NCBI GenBank assembly: GCA_051294375.1
Contig: CM119265.1
Location: 15,846,564-15,910,563 of the forward strand
Direction: 5' to 3'
DNA length: 64,000 nucleotides
From: Paraspadella gotoi
Taxonomy: Eukaryota; Chaetognatha
Shown: positions 23,935-32,699 of the stretch, in pieces
How the letters are laid out: every line of letters starts with the position of its first letter
Position numbering within the stretch: position 1 is the stretch's first letter
Translations under genes and position numbers: made by a program
The notes under the pieces: model-generated
What the model saw: the letters and a program-made list of their open reading frames with translations, nothing else
Told to the model about the DNA's origin: nothing
Database searches by the model: none

Positions 23935-24375
23935 CTCTTCTTTCTTTCTTTCTTTTTTTTCTTTTTTCTTCTTCATAATTTCTTAATCTCTTTCTTTCTT
24001 TCTTTTTTTTCTTTCTTTCCCTCTTTCTACCTTCTTGGTATATTTCTTTTCTATTGACTCACTCGCTAATCTTCTTTCAATCGCTTTTCAGTTGGTGCTG
24101 AAAAACCGGAGACTTCAACATCCGCTTCTGGCTATCGATCCCGAACTTCGACGGCATCAAGTATCTCAGGTTCCACAAAAAACCATTAAAGAACTTCTTA
24201 ATTTGTTTTCAGTAGATATAAACTTGGCTTAGTTCGTTATAAATCAGGTGTCTCGTCGCCTCGCACCACTCGATCGCGCGCCGGTTCCGGATCCATCGAG
24301 TCTCGCGCAGCCACGCCCACAAACTCCACCACAATGTCCCCAACGCCGCCGAGCCTCGATTCCAGCAGCTCTTGA
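14369..24375 (+). CDS. rod-less miniature spectraplakin (plakin - charged helix - EF-hands - GAR)
   Basis: Nineteen exons join in consistent phase to 944 codons plus TGA. Residues 1-154 are disordered, with six NG[H/R] motifs. About 184-559 align with the distal plakin domain: RDWSD at 312-316, QWNWLL at 374-379, and [12 protein letters not shown] (525-536) closing the embedded SH3 fold. Residues 560-700 form a charged E/R/L helix. EF loops at 735-746 and 771-782 keep all calcium-ligand positions. GAR spans about 800-864 ([21 protein letters not shown]). A Ser/Thr-rich basic tail follows. Spectraplakins link actin to microtubules; EF-GAR binds the microtubule lattice and the plakin domain binds partners. 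CH domains and the spectrin rod are missing, so actin binding is not expected. Usual family length is several thousand residues. The ATG at 14,369 is chosen because upstream frames stop. A longer form with unseen upstream coding exons is possible. Confidence 0.88.
14919..14975 (+). CDS. spectraplakin exon 2
   Basis: 57 nt, phase 0 at both ends, encoding [19 protein letters not shown]. Acceptor TTTTTAG, donor AAG|GTATGC. No motif of its own; accepted because the phase and both splice sites fit between exons 1 and 3. Confidence 0.65.
15055..15095. repeat. (TA)n microsatellite in intron 2
   Basis: About 20 TA dinucleotides followed by a TC run, 33 bases before the chosen exon 3 acceptor. It may serve as part of the pyrimidine tract environment. 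Confidence 0.95.
15129..15236 (+). CDS. spectraplakin exon 3: plakin helix start
   Basis: 108 nt, phase 0, donor GAG|GTGATG. It encodes [19 protein letters not shown], like the start of plakin spectrin repeat 4, with the conserved Trp. An in-frame alternative acceptor exists at 15,173 (start 15,174), so the first 15 codons are uncertain. Confidence 0.65.
15356..15473 (+). CDS. spectraplakin exon 4: plakin domain; GC donor
   Basis: Encodes [20 protein letters not shown] and onward to RPKDHQKK, matching the plakin 'L..HR.LH..V.EFR.KI' helix. It ends in phase 1 at AAAG|GCAAGT, a consensus GC-type donor. No usable GT donor keeps the frame. Confidence 0.8.
16133..16305 (+). CDS. spectraplakin exon 5: plakin domain
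   Basis: Acceptor after a T run, donor GAG|GTGGGA. The end of the exon ([15 protein letters not shown], then [13 protein letters not shown] and NAKE) aligns with the plakin segment 'Y..LL..S..RL..L..L..F...A..EL.WLN.KE'. The usual WLNEKEE is replaced by LMNAKE. Confidence 0.88.
17236..17436. repeat. duplicated (GA)n block in intron 5
   Basis: The module AAAAAGGATGGATTGAAGCG plus (GA)n occurs twice in tandem: (GA)n at 17,263-17,351 and 17,382-17,436. This is the only long purine tract on the + strand in the gene; the others are pyrimidine. Confidence 0.9.
17752..17836 (+). CDS. spectraplakin exon 6: DWSD motif
   Basis: Encodes [21 protein letters not shown] and CCDVVSQ. The DWSD motif directly after the ...KE(E) segment is a plakin hallmark. 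Donor CAAG|GTGACC, phase 1. Confidence 0.88.
17915..17980 (+). CDS. spectraplakin exon 7: plakin domain
   Basis: 66 nt, encoding [20 protein letters not shown] then RDG, matching the plakin '..G..L...' loop before HPA. Acceptor ATGCAG, donor GATG|GTAAGA. Confidence 0.85.
18081..18179. repeat. (CTTT)n microsatellite in intron 7
   Basis: About 25 uninterrupted CTTT units. Confidence 0.95.
18430..18540. repeat. (TC)n microsatellite in intron 7
   Basis: Long TC run with a few GTCTCT interruptions towards its end. Confidence 0.95.
18669..18758. repeat. (TC)n microsatellite in intron 7
   Basis: Second long TC run, interrupted once by CAT. It is flanked on both sides by GTTTATCCGAGTTGGTG / GTTATCCGAGTTGGTG words (about 18,627 and 18,767), so the run sits between direct repeats. 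Confidence 0.9.
18905..19019 (+). CDS. spectraplakin exon 8: QWxWLL segment
   Basis: Encodes [19 protein letters not shown] then [19 protein letters not shown], matching plakin 'HPA...I.A....LQTQWSW.LQL..C.E.HL...'. Acceptor CTCAG, donor ACGG|GTGAGT, phase 2. Confidence 0.92.
19203..19275 (+). CDS. spectraplakin exon 9: plakin domain
   Basis: Encodes [20 protein letters not shown] then VEKQ, matching plakin 'YFQFF.DVK.AE.WL'. Acceptor TTCCACAG, donor CAA|GTGAGA. Confidence 0.9.
19357..19458 (+). CDS. spectraplakin exon 10: plakin domain
   Basis: 34 codons, phase 0 at both ends: [15 protein letters not shown] then [19 protein letters not shown]. It fills the helix before the SH3 insertion. 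Donor AAA|GTGAGT. Confidence 0.82.
20425..20552 (+). CDS. spectraplakin exon 11: start of SH3-like fold; GC donor
   Basis: Encodes [18 protein letters not shown] then [21 protein letters not shown], matching the plakin 'K.VV.L..R......V.A.CDY' entry to SH3. It ends in phase 2 at ACAG|GCGAGT. The GC donor is supported by family continuity: NDR-CALL lines up with the usual GDEC.L. Confidence 0.85.
20620..20809 (+). CDS. spectraplakin exon 12: SH3-like fold and VPSVC signature
   Basis: Encodes [16 protein letters not shown], then [15 protein letters not shown], then [18 protein letters not shown]. The 'W.V....G....VPSVC..IPPPN..A...A..LE..Y' pattern is diagnostic for plakin domains. Donor AAG|GTAAAG. 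Confidence 0.95.
21014..21437 (+). CDS. spectraplakin exon 13: charged helical linker
   Basis: The largest exon, about 141 codons. It starts [20 protein letters not shown] and runs into [13 protein letters not shown] repeats that predict a coiled coil or single alpha-helix. It stands where a spectrin rod would normally begin. At 21,212-21,292 the 15-nt repeat is read in other frames, giving KGWRE and KAGER words; three one-base losses relative to the repeat unit restore the frame. Donor GCCG|GTAATA, phase 1. Confidence 0.88.
21630..21763 (+). CDS. spectraplakin exon 14: EF-hand 1; GC donor
   Basis: Encodes [20 protein letters not shown] then [18 protein letters not shown]. This is the W..WM..KK.RV.DFFR..DKD.DG.. 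start of the spectraplakin EF module. The exon ends inside loop 1 at AAG|GCGCGT; continuity LTRK-EFVAGM proves the GC donor. Confidence 0.95.
21926..22010 (+). CDS. spectraplakin exon 15: between EF-hands
   Basis: Encodes [20 protein letters not shown] then IAASFDEDG. It supplies the final Glu of loop 1 and the start of loop 2. Acceptor CCCGCAG, donor GACG|GTACAC, phase 1. Confidence 0.95.
22092..22191 (+). CDS. spectraplakin exon 16: EF-hand 2; GC donor
   Basis: Encodes [20 protein letters not shown] then [13 protein letters not shown]. The loop [12 protein letters not shown] is intact. It ends in phase 2 at ACAG|GCAAGA, another consensus GC donor. Confidence 0.95.
22358..22566 (+). CDS. 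spectraplakin exon 17: GAR (Gas2-related) domain
   Basis: Encodes [20 protein letters not shown], then [18 protein letters not shown], then FLNKMDPCR. These are the GAR landmarks (C.C..F.V....KY.FGD, LVRILRSTVMVRVGGGW, FL.K.DPCR). After DPCR comes [13 protein letters not shown], a basic stretch; CRIP is one substitution from the EB1-binding SxIP motif. Donor CGG|GTAAGC. Confidence 0.97.
23843..23950. repeat. (CTTT)n microsatellite in intron 17
   Basis: About 25 CTTT units with a T-rich flank. Intron 17 (22,567-24,091, about 1.5 kb) contains no other recognisable feature. Confidence 0.95.
24092..24169 (+). CDS. spectraplakin exon 18: Ser/Thr-rich tail
   Basis: Encodes [20 protein letters not shown] then TASSISG. 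The donor TCAG|GTTCCA is weak. Read-through would stop after five more codons (STKNH, TAA at about 24,187-24,189), giving an alternative C-terminus. Confidence 0.75.
24248..24375 (+). CDS. spectraplakin exon 19: terminal coding exon
   Basis: Encodes [20 protein letters not shown], then [15 protein letters not shown] and LDSSSS, then TGA at 24,373-24,375. SRAGS words are typical of spectraplakin tails, which are basic, disordered and microtubule-associated. Acceptor AAATCAG; the intron before it is 78 nt. Confidence 0.82.
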
Positions 24376-26340
24376 ATCCCATGGTCGAAGCTCATGCTTT
24401 ACCCCCCTTAAGTTGCTTCTATTATCCAAGGACCATTTATCATATATGGCTCTTTAAACGTCATCCCTGGATTTAATTCGTTCGTGAGTTTCATGCGAGA
24501 ATCTATTGCAGTCTGAATGCTTAGAATCGCCCTGAATCTCAACAGGTTCGTCTCTCTTGGCTTCACGAACGTACGTATAAATCTCGGGACTGGCATTTGG
24601 TAAATAATAATGTTTTTTTTAAGTTTTAAGTTTAAGTCAGACTTCGCGAGCGCTTGGAACAATGCCCCGATATTGCCACATTTTTTCTTTGCCATATTAC
24701 GTACATTTTTTCAGGCCTCTGATGATGTAATCCAGTAATCATTTCTAATTCTCCGAGGTTTATTGTGACACGGCATCATATTGAATACATTACATTTGAC
24801 AATTCCCCTAAATTTTTTGTTACTCTGCGCTTAGAACCAAACACCACATTTTGGCAATAAAGCCGGCGATTAACTTTGCCATGGACTTTTTACCGTTTAA
24901 TGTTATGTAAATTGTTTTTAACGGCGTCACTAGTCTATAATCAATTTTATTTGTTTTTATAATTTATATACTCTGTTTCACTTGATTAGTTCCATCAAGA
25001 TTATAACCTCGTATGTTACTCCCTACCTCCCAAATTTACTCACCGCTGTCTTTGTCGTCATCCTAAAACTGCATTGAGAAATACATAATTGCTAAATTAC
25101 GACTGTTTTATAATGAATTGTTGTTTACAATTTCACGTTCTGTTTTACAAATTCACTTAAAGATGTAGAACATAGAATTTAGCTTAAAACTATGTTGTCT
25201 TACGTTTTTTGGTCTTTGTCTCTTTTTTATTTTCATCCGAAAACTTTTTTTGGTCAAATTTCCCTTTTTTTAAATTAGTACATACATATATTTTCGTTAT
25301 TTCTAGAATTAGGTTAGCTAATAATTGGTAAGATGACGACGCATGATTCACCCGATTTTTATTTCATTACTAAACTTTTGAGAATATTACTGTATGAATT
25401 TTTTTTCCATCGCAAGTGATTCTAAACAACGAATAAAATAATGATTTGCTATAAGTTGCGTGTAATTTTTTAAGACAAGCGTTAAATTGAGCGGTTTGAG
25501 GAAAACCAATACCTATTTCCAGATATGTATTTTTTTTTCTTTTTGCACAGTGCATGCGTTTTAAAGGTCGACTGATGACGATGCGTGACTGTCGACGTGA
25601 AATAATATCGGTTCTGTGGCCTAGAAACGAACCTTAAGAATTTCATTAATTCACTTCTACCTCTTTTTGCTGAGTTCAAAAGTTCAGTGTCAGACACAAG
25701 TTTTAAAAACAGATTTTATTAGGAATATAAATTTTAACCTTTATGTTTATTGGTAATTTTTTCATTTTGATTTTATTTTTTTTCCACATTAACTGTGTGC
25801 TGAAAACGTTTCGTAAGTTGTTCTCTTGTTTTTCCAGAATACAAAATACTATTCAATAGTGACACCTCTGGTTCTGGTTTTAAAATCAAACTTTTAGTTT
25901 TACTGTAAAGAAACTACTAATTATAAAAGTAATTAATAATTCATATTTGTATCATGTAGCGACGTAAAAAGTTTATTGAGCGTTCGTAACTTGTACTGTC
26001 AAAGACAGAAAGAGAGAGGGAGAGAGAGAGTGAAAATGTCACGCCCAAGATTGTAATTTTGTTCCCTTATATTTAGAATAAAATTGGTAAGACCAATATA
26101 AATTTTTTGAAATTATGAAACTGTTAGAAAGCTTTTAAGAAAATTTTAGAATTAATTTGCTGAACCTTAATTTTACTTTTACAATTGCCCTCCATTTTTT
26201 TTTTCAATAATCTGCTCATTCTTTATCATACGGTTTTAAAAAGTCGCTCCATTCCTCGATCCCTTTCATTTCTCACTCTTTTACCATGAAAACCGAGAAA
26301 AAAGAATAACTTTTGCCCCGCGAAATGAAAAATTAATAAA
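24376..26340. other. 3' UTR and AT-rich downstream DNA
   Basis: Presumed 3' UTR up to about 24.88 kb, then AT-rich DNA. No further coding sequence is recognisable. Confidence 0.5.
24856..24861 (+). promoter_or_regulatory. candidate poly(A) signal AATAAA
   Basis: First AATAAA after the stop codon, about 480 nt downstream. It would give a 3' UTR of about 0.5 kb. Further AATAAA words follow near 25,434, so the cleavage site is not certain. Confidence 0.4.
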
Positions 26341-26379
26341 CACGAGAATGAAAGGATTTTTTTTTCCCGATCCGCCATT

Positions 26380-27055
26380 CATCTCCGAGAAATCGCCCGA
26401 CGGCACATCCGTTGGTGGCATCGCCACCGCGGCCCCGCCCCGTCGTCGTCCAATGCCTCCGCTAACACCCCATGTCGTCCCACATCACCGCAAATCATTC
26501 TTTACTCAAACCTATTCCGTTTTTCACCCTGAAAGAACCTTATACAAACTGGACGGTTTTTTTTTATTATTAGCAAACAAGAAATTGTAAAGGTGGCGAA
26601 AAAAGCTAATTACTTGCCATTGGCATGCGACAACATTGTCATTAGCATCCGTCAACGAACTCCGGTCATTGAGCTTTTCCATCGAGAAGGTAAGGTCTCT
26701 GAATCACAATCACGGACCTTTTGCCGTTGGCTGTTTAAAAATAGGTCAATGAGTGACGGTGGATCTTGGAAAGACAAACGGCAAAGGATGGAGCGAGAAA
26801 GGCAATAACGACGCCATCGATCGTAACAACGACGACCAACTCGAAATCCGCCGTCCGGGCTTAACTAAATATTGCAGACCTTGCCGCCATCTTTCCTCCC
26901 TCGTTTTTCTCTCGGCCGCGAGACTCCGCGGTCAGCCATCGTTGGCCTATGACCCGTCGGAGGCCGGCGATCACAGGGATCTGTTTGGACTGAGGCTTCC
27001 AACTCTGGCTAGCGGCGTTATACTATATCCATCTCGGACGGATTATAGTTATTGA
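26380..27055 (+). other. GC-rich, exon-like island, unassigned
   Basis: GC-rich compared with its flanks. It has an open Pro-rich stretch (SEKSPDGTSVGG then TAAPPRRRPMPP, from about 26,390), a strong donor GAGAAG|GTAAGG near 26,688, and a possible terminal frame ending TTPSIVTTTTNSKSAVRA stop at about 26,858. I could not join these into one consistent transcript and recognise no domain. They may be alternative 3' exons of the spectraplakin-like gene (Ser/Thr/Pro-rich tails are usual there), a separate small gene, or chance. Confidence 0.3.
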
Positions 27056-28339
27056 TAAAAGAAAAAAAAAATGTCGAGTCGGATGAATGAGAGAAATTAT
27101 TATGGACGAAAAAGGTTTACAGTGTATTAATTACGCTTCACTTGTTTTTGACAGGAACACTACATTGAAACTCGCTTCAACTCTTTCATAAATTTCGCTA
27201 CAGTTCTCTCAACTTAATAAATTCTCTCTTAAACGACGTCCTAATGGCCAACGTTTCTCATTTGTTTAGGATTCATCAAAACAATGTTCAGTGGCCAGAG
27301 CCTTCTCTTTACTGTTTTTAGACTTTAGTATAAATTAAAATTAGTAACGTGCTGATCTATACTATTTTATACTATACTATATACTATATTATATCAATAT
27401 ATAGTTATATCAGTAATTGCGTCGTTGAATTTCGTCCTCTAGTCCTAGATATCCGGTCAACCTTTGCCTTGCCATTCTACTGCGCCGCTGGTGGGCGTTT
27501 GACTTTTAGAATGAGACAATTTACTGGTTGGTTGGTCGTTTCGTTATTTCGTTCCTTCGTTTATTCATCATTATCCTCACGGGACATCCGAGGAAGGAAT
27601 GAGTGGAAGGGAGGAAATTAAGAGAGGTTTGAGGAGAAAGAAAAGGAAAGAAAAATAAAAATAAACAACTAGAGGTAAAATGAAAGAAAAAAGGAAAAAA
27701 GACAGAAAAAATGACAAAGAGAAACAAACAAACAAAAAACAAATAAAATAAAGAAACAGAATACAGAAAGATATCGCTTTTTATTTCGCGTCTTCAAACG
27801 AACACAAAAACTTGTTTTTTTTTCGCTTAATTTGCCAAAATCAAAAATTCTGGTCACGATGATGCTTTTAGCGGAGCTTCTTTGAATACTAGCAATTTCT
27901 CAATTTTATTATCTCATAACCGTCCCCCTTTTTCTACCCACTGCGCCGTATTTCTTCCATTCTATTCTTCTTCCGTCTCTTTTTTTTCTACAATTTTTTT
28001 TTTTACATTCCTCTTCGTTGTGTTTTCGTCGCGAGGGACAAATACGAAACCTGAGAGACGGATACAAAATACAGATATACGGATAAAGTTACAGACAGGG
28101 AATTGCAAAAAAAAAAAGATTTCAAGAATTCAATTCTAAATTTGAGCAAGGAATTTGTTTTCTTTCTTGAAGAAGATGAAGATTGACCGGTGTTAAACCA
28201 AACAGCTGAGCCGTTATTCAGCGGAAGATGTAAGTAGAAGACGATGGTTTTACTTTTACTCATGGCCTTTCTTTACGACGGTCCCCATCATTTCTGTCCG
28301 CAATAAACCTTTATTATCCTAAAATAAGCAAAGGATTGG
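27056..28339. other. AT-rich DNA, no gene seen
   Basis: A/G- and T-rich stretches with low-complexity open frames only (around 27,520-27,860 and 27,880-28,260). Confidence 0.55.
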
Positions 28340-28680
28340 AGGCTTTCGGACCCTCGCTGCGACACCGGATCTGCAGGGTCTCGTCGGCGGTCACTGGCTC
28401 CCAAAAAGGTGCAATCTAATCAGTGCCGAAACATGCAAAAATCAATTTAAATCGAAATGAAAGAGTGCGAACAGAATTCGTGCAAACAGGTTATTGAAGT
28501 AAAAGGGTGCAAAAATTTCAGGATCGTCCAGTTCAAAGTATCTTTGTCTGTTCCCTGTACTCTGCTCTATCATTGCCAACAAGCATATAAGAAGCGCGTC
28601 CGGTCGCCGCCGCCCTCAGGCGCAAATCGAAAAAAAAACCAAATCGGCGGACATCGAAGATCCATTCCAAAATTTAGGTA
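28340..28680 (+). other. exon-like blocks, unassigned
   Basis: A GC-richer block at 28,340-28,420 contains the word CTGCAG|GGTCTCGTCGG. From that acceptor, phase 1 reads GSRRRSLAPKKVQSNQCR and then stops, which resembles a GSR-type spectraplakin tail. A second block, acceptor TTTCAG at about 28,521 and donor TTTAG|GTAAAC at about 28,678, is open in one frame (IVQFKVSLSVP then RVRSPPPSGANRK). Neither is recognisable with confidence. Confidence 0.3.
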
Positions 28681-31182
28681 AACCCATTCGAATGTTTATT
28701 TTCAATGTAAACACCGTCTTATTTAGGTTCTATAAATATTCGAATTAATTATAATTGAACTAAATAATAATATTATTCATAATTTCTAATTTGTCAGATA
28801 GAACCATTAATCTAAAGGGTTGGTTGACCTTTCGATCACGATTTACATTTTCCAATAATAAATTCTAGTTACAATATCTACTAGTTAAATTAATAATCAA
28901 AAATCGTAATTAGTTAAGAACACTTTAGCTAGCAATTGTATTCTCCAGGCAATCGAAATAAAACGAAGTGAGGCGACTTCCGGATCGATCTCTCCTTCTC
29001 TCTCTCTCACTCTTTCTCGTCTTCTCTCTCATCTCTCAGCCTACACGAGTCTGGTTATACCTTTCATATCCCTTTGTGCTAAGAGTGCCTGTAAGTAAAA
29101 ATGATTATAAATATTCGCGTCATACGGCTGAAGCATAGTGAAGCATTAGTGGAGATCCTTGATTCTATTGATTATTAGAAGACAAGAAAATGAACAACGT
29201 CAGCGTCGCGAATTCTTTTAAAAATTTCCCAATCGCCCGCTAAGATAATTGTTTACTGCTCCCCTTCAACGTTCAAATCGAAAGTAATTTTTTTAGACAT
29301 ATATTTATCTTGTACAATGCTAAACCCAATTTCTCTTCTTCTCCGCCGGTATATGAAATAAATCAATCATACGACGTTTGTACACATTTAGCCAATTCGA
29401 TTCACAATTACGCTTTTTCTGATTTCATATAAACGGATTCATTCATTGTTGCATTCACATTTTTATCTCGACCACTTCAATTCTCTAATTATATACATCA
29501 CTCAATGTTTCACTACAGCAGATATTTGATTAATTAGGTATTTACTTATTAAATTAATAATACTAGTTTTAGCTTGTTCCTTTGTTAACATGAGAAGCCG
29601 CGACTATATTTTTCTGTAATATTCTTGGGTATATATTCATCCGCAAAGTAAGTCGCTGGTAAAAACACAAAAAATGTTAATTGATCGTTTCATTACGGGC
29701 GGACCAAAGCATTTAGTTATAATGCTTTCTCAGTCCGATTCGAGTTAGCATTATTAATCCCATTAATTTTAATAATCGACATTGGCCTAGCCCAGTTCCT
29801 TGATAAATGAGAACAAATAATCTTTACCAAATGCTGCGCAGTAATATTTCAGTATGTAATCAAATAATATTTTTGTACTTTATTAGCATCCGTTCGCGTT
29901 CCACTTCTTACTCCAAAAACCTTTCCATCGCGGTTGGTTTCCGACGGTTACACCCTGATGCGTCATCTCTTCGCGCCGCTAACGAGATGCACGGACTCAT
30001 GTTTATAGGAGAGTCTCGCACATTATCTCAAAATGGTCGCGACCTACTTTTCGGTTAGAGTCCGACGGGTTCTTTCATACTTAACCATTCTTCAAAAATC
30101 CGAATCAGTCGACTTGATTTGATCTTAATCGTCCGGAAGTAACGGTTGATGTTACTGGGACATAAGTACTTTGTTGCTACTTGTACTTACCCAGGTTTTC
30201 TTAAATAGTTCGACTCGATCCTTTCCGTTCAAGATCACTCATTTACCATCGATTCCGAATGACGCCGCAAATCCCAAAATTCCATGAGATTCAAATATCT
30301 AAAAGGTCATGGAGGACACATTTCAGCCGAAGCTAGATTTTATCCGCGTATTTAAGACAAGAAGATTCTCTACTGTCCAAGTAAAAGAATATACTATTAG
30401 ATACCCTTCTCAAGTTTGCCTATCGGAACCTCCAGGCCAAATCCGCAAGAAGTATTTGTCTCCCGGTCAAACCGGCATTTTAGTCGATGGGTTTCTCCTT
30501 CACCCCGTCGTTTTATGTTGTAACTCACACAAATATGACAAGTTTTCTGATTTCGTCCGTAAATTCGTCGTCGCATTTCCAGGCGTAAAGCTAGCATTGT
30601 CGATATAATTTTAAAAAACGGTCATAAGTAGTTACCAATGTCATAATCGATGGTGTACCTTTCCTCGGCCATTTTCGATTCAGCTGCTTAAGTATCTCTA
30701 TACTTAGTATTGGATTTTATCTACATTTCCGGCTTTATCCTTTACAAATTTAATCAAAAATCAAATGCCTGATATTTATTTTAAAAAGTCAGACAATATG
30801 GTCGTAAAATCGATTCTCGTGCGACCTAAGTTGTAGGCGTCGACTCTTCCATTGGCCGAAGATTTCGTTCGTCCAGTGATCCAAGATTTCCACTTTTTTA
30901 TCTCCTGTCAAGTCGTTTTGAATATTTGAGCAATCTTGTTCGCTCCCCTATTTGCCGAAAGCTTCCGCGCAATTCCTTATATTCCGAAATCGTTTTCTTT
31001 TATTTCACGAGTTTCGGTTTAAGTTTGCTAATAATTCATCGGTCAGATTGTTTACTTTTATAGCATACATTTTTCTTTCGAATTATTTAGTTGAGATATA
31101 CAATTACAGCAGCAGGAGCCAATGCCTCCCGATCTACCAATTACTCACAATGTACAATTAAATTACAACTAAACAATTACAA
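28681..31182. other. AT-rich DNA, no assigned gene
   Basis: No recognisable exons. A 99-codon ATG-initiated frame at 30,309-30,608 (+) has normal amino-acid composition but no motif I know. Confidence 0.5.
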
Positions 31183-31189
31183 TTAAACC

Positions 31190-31380
31190 TCTGCGCAGAA
31201 ACCTTTACCTTTGAAGTATACCTCTCGCCAACAACCTTCGACCTTTAGCAATACCCTCTCGCAACAACCTCTTACTTGACCATTTGATACCTCTCGCCAA
31301 CCTTGACCTTTGAAATACCTCTCCGCACACAACCTTTGATACCCTTTGGATACCTCCTCGCAACCTTCATTGCCACCTCT
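31190..31380. repeat. degenerate minisatellite, unit about 30 bp
   Basis: The phrase 'TACCTCTCGCCAACAACCTT.GACCTTTGA' recurs about six times with substitutions and small indels. Related words: CTCTCGCAACAACC, CTCCGCACACAACC, CTCCTCGCAACC. Confidence 0.75.
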
Positions 31381-32160
31381 TGTGAGCACTCTAGCCACCC
31401 ATCCCTGCCAGGCCGGATGTCGTTTGCTTCTGAGTTTCAACCCCTGAGGGTGCAGCCGGATTCCAGCTTTCAGATACCAGGGCCCAAAAGATTCTAAAGG
31501 GAGATTTCTGACTATCTGTAATTTATTTTAGATATTTTACGAATATTTTTTACCAGGCGCCCTCCTTTTCCCCTTTCCAAAAAATAAATTCAATTTCCAC
31601 TTCGTTCTCCTCAGAGAAAGGTTCTTTGGTAGGGATTACCTCATCAACCTATGAAAATTCTAATAACAATATTCGCAAAAAATTATTTTAGCCTCTGACA
31701 TTTTTTGAATTTTTTGTCGCATCTGGTTTCTTTCTTAAACTTCTTGGATAATGCATCGGCGGCATGTAAGTCGACTCGGTAAATGAAACGAACAATAAAT
31801 GTTATACGCTATACTAAGACAACTCTCAAAGTCGACAAAAACATGAGTTTTACCAGAAATTTATAATTTCGGTTTTCGCGTCGGTCTGTTCCAGCTACTA
31901 TATTTACCTTCCCTTGGAGAACGGAATAAGGTAACCCCTTTACCTTTTATTTTAATATATGTTTTTTCATAATCATACTGTCATTTTGAGAATGCCTCTT
32001 CACATCACTAGCGCTATTAAAATTCGGACATTCATTTAACATCACATGCCGCAAAAACAGAAAAAAATCGATTATCAAAAATCTCTCAATTAAATGTCAT
32101 CCATTCAATCACAGCAATCACTCATTCGCTCTAACAATAAATAAAATAAACATAAAGAGA
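31381..32160. other. no gene seen
   Basis: AT-rich DNA after a short GC-richer patch (31,390-31,490) without splice-supported coding sequence. Confidence 0.5.
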
Positions 32161-32161
32161 A

Positions 32162-32640
32162 AGTGGGTGCTATCCGGAAGCCGGCTGAGCTGCGGAGCTC
32201 TCTCGATGGAAGGAAGAGTAAGAGTATTAGCGATCAGGAGAAGCCAAAATCCTCGCTGGCGGCGGCGGCGGCCCGAGGGACCTGCTAGCCAATCACTAGA
32301 ATCGCAATTCGATTAAGCCCTCATAGACCGGTTGAAATTCCCATTTCCAAGAAAGTCATGCTGCTCGCGTCGCTCCACGCCCTCACAGACGCCCCAATTT
32401 CCTGATTGATCGAAGCCTCGACTTTGTAATTTTGCGTCTCCTGATTGAAACACCGCGCTGCGTCGCGAATCCAGAATTGCGACGCTGGCGTCGTCGTCAA
32501 ATTGATCCGAGACGCGCAGCCTGCTGTCAGCGGACGCAGCATTAGAGTGCCTGTGTCTGTTGTTGCTGCCATCGCTGAAACTGCTGTTGCTCGCATTCGG
32601 AAACTGCTGTTGCTGCCGGTCAGTGCGATATGGGAACATT
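32162..32640 (-). other. GC-rich coding-like island, possible exon
   Basis: Two overlapping minus frames are open. One (ATG at 32,639) reads QQQQFPNASNSSFSDGSNN, Ser/Asn-rich. The other (32,596-32,321) contains the spaced words MLRPLTAGC and VRAWSDASSMTFLEMG, which faintly recall the cysteine switch and the VWSDVTPLTF.E segment of matrix metalloproteases; no zinc-binding HExxH was found. On the plus strand 32,162-32,285 is also open (RKPAELRSSLDGRKSKSIS) to a TAG. Which strand is coding is not decided. Confidence 0.25.
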
Positions 32641-32699
32641 CGTTACTGTCACGAGAAGTCTACCGAACGGCATCCGTTCTCCTATTCGTTGAATGAACA

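Noticed and set aside
30309-30608. 99-codon ATG-initiated plus frame (MEDTFQPKLDFIRVF...)
   Set aside because: Composition is normal but there is no motif, no conserved neighbour and no splice evidence. A chance frame cannot be excluded.
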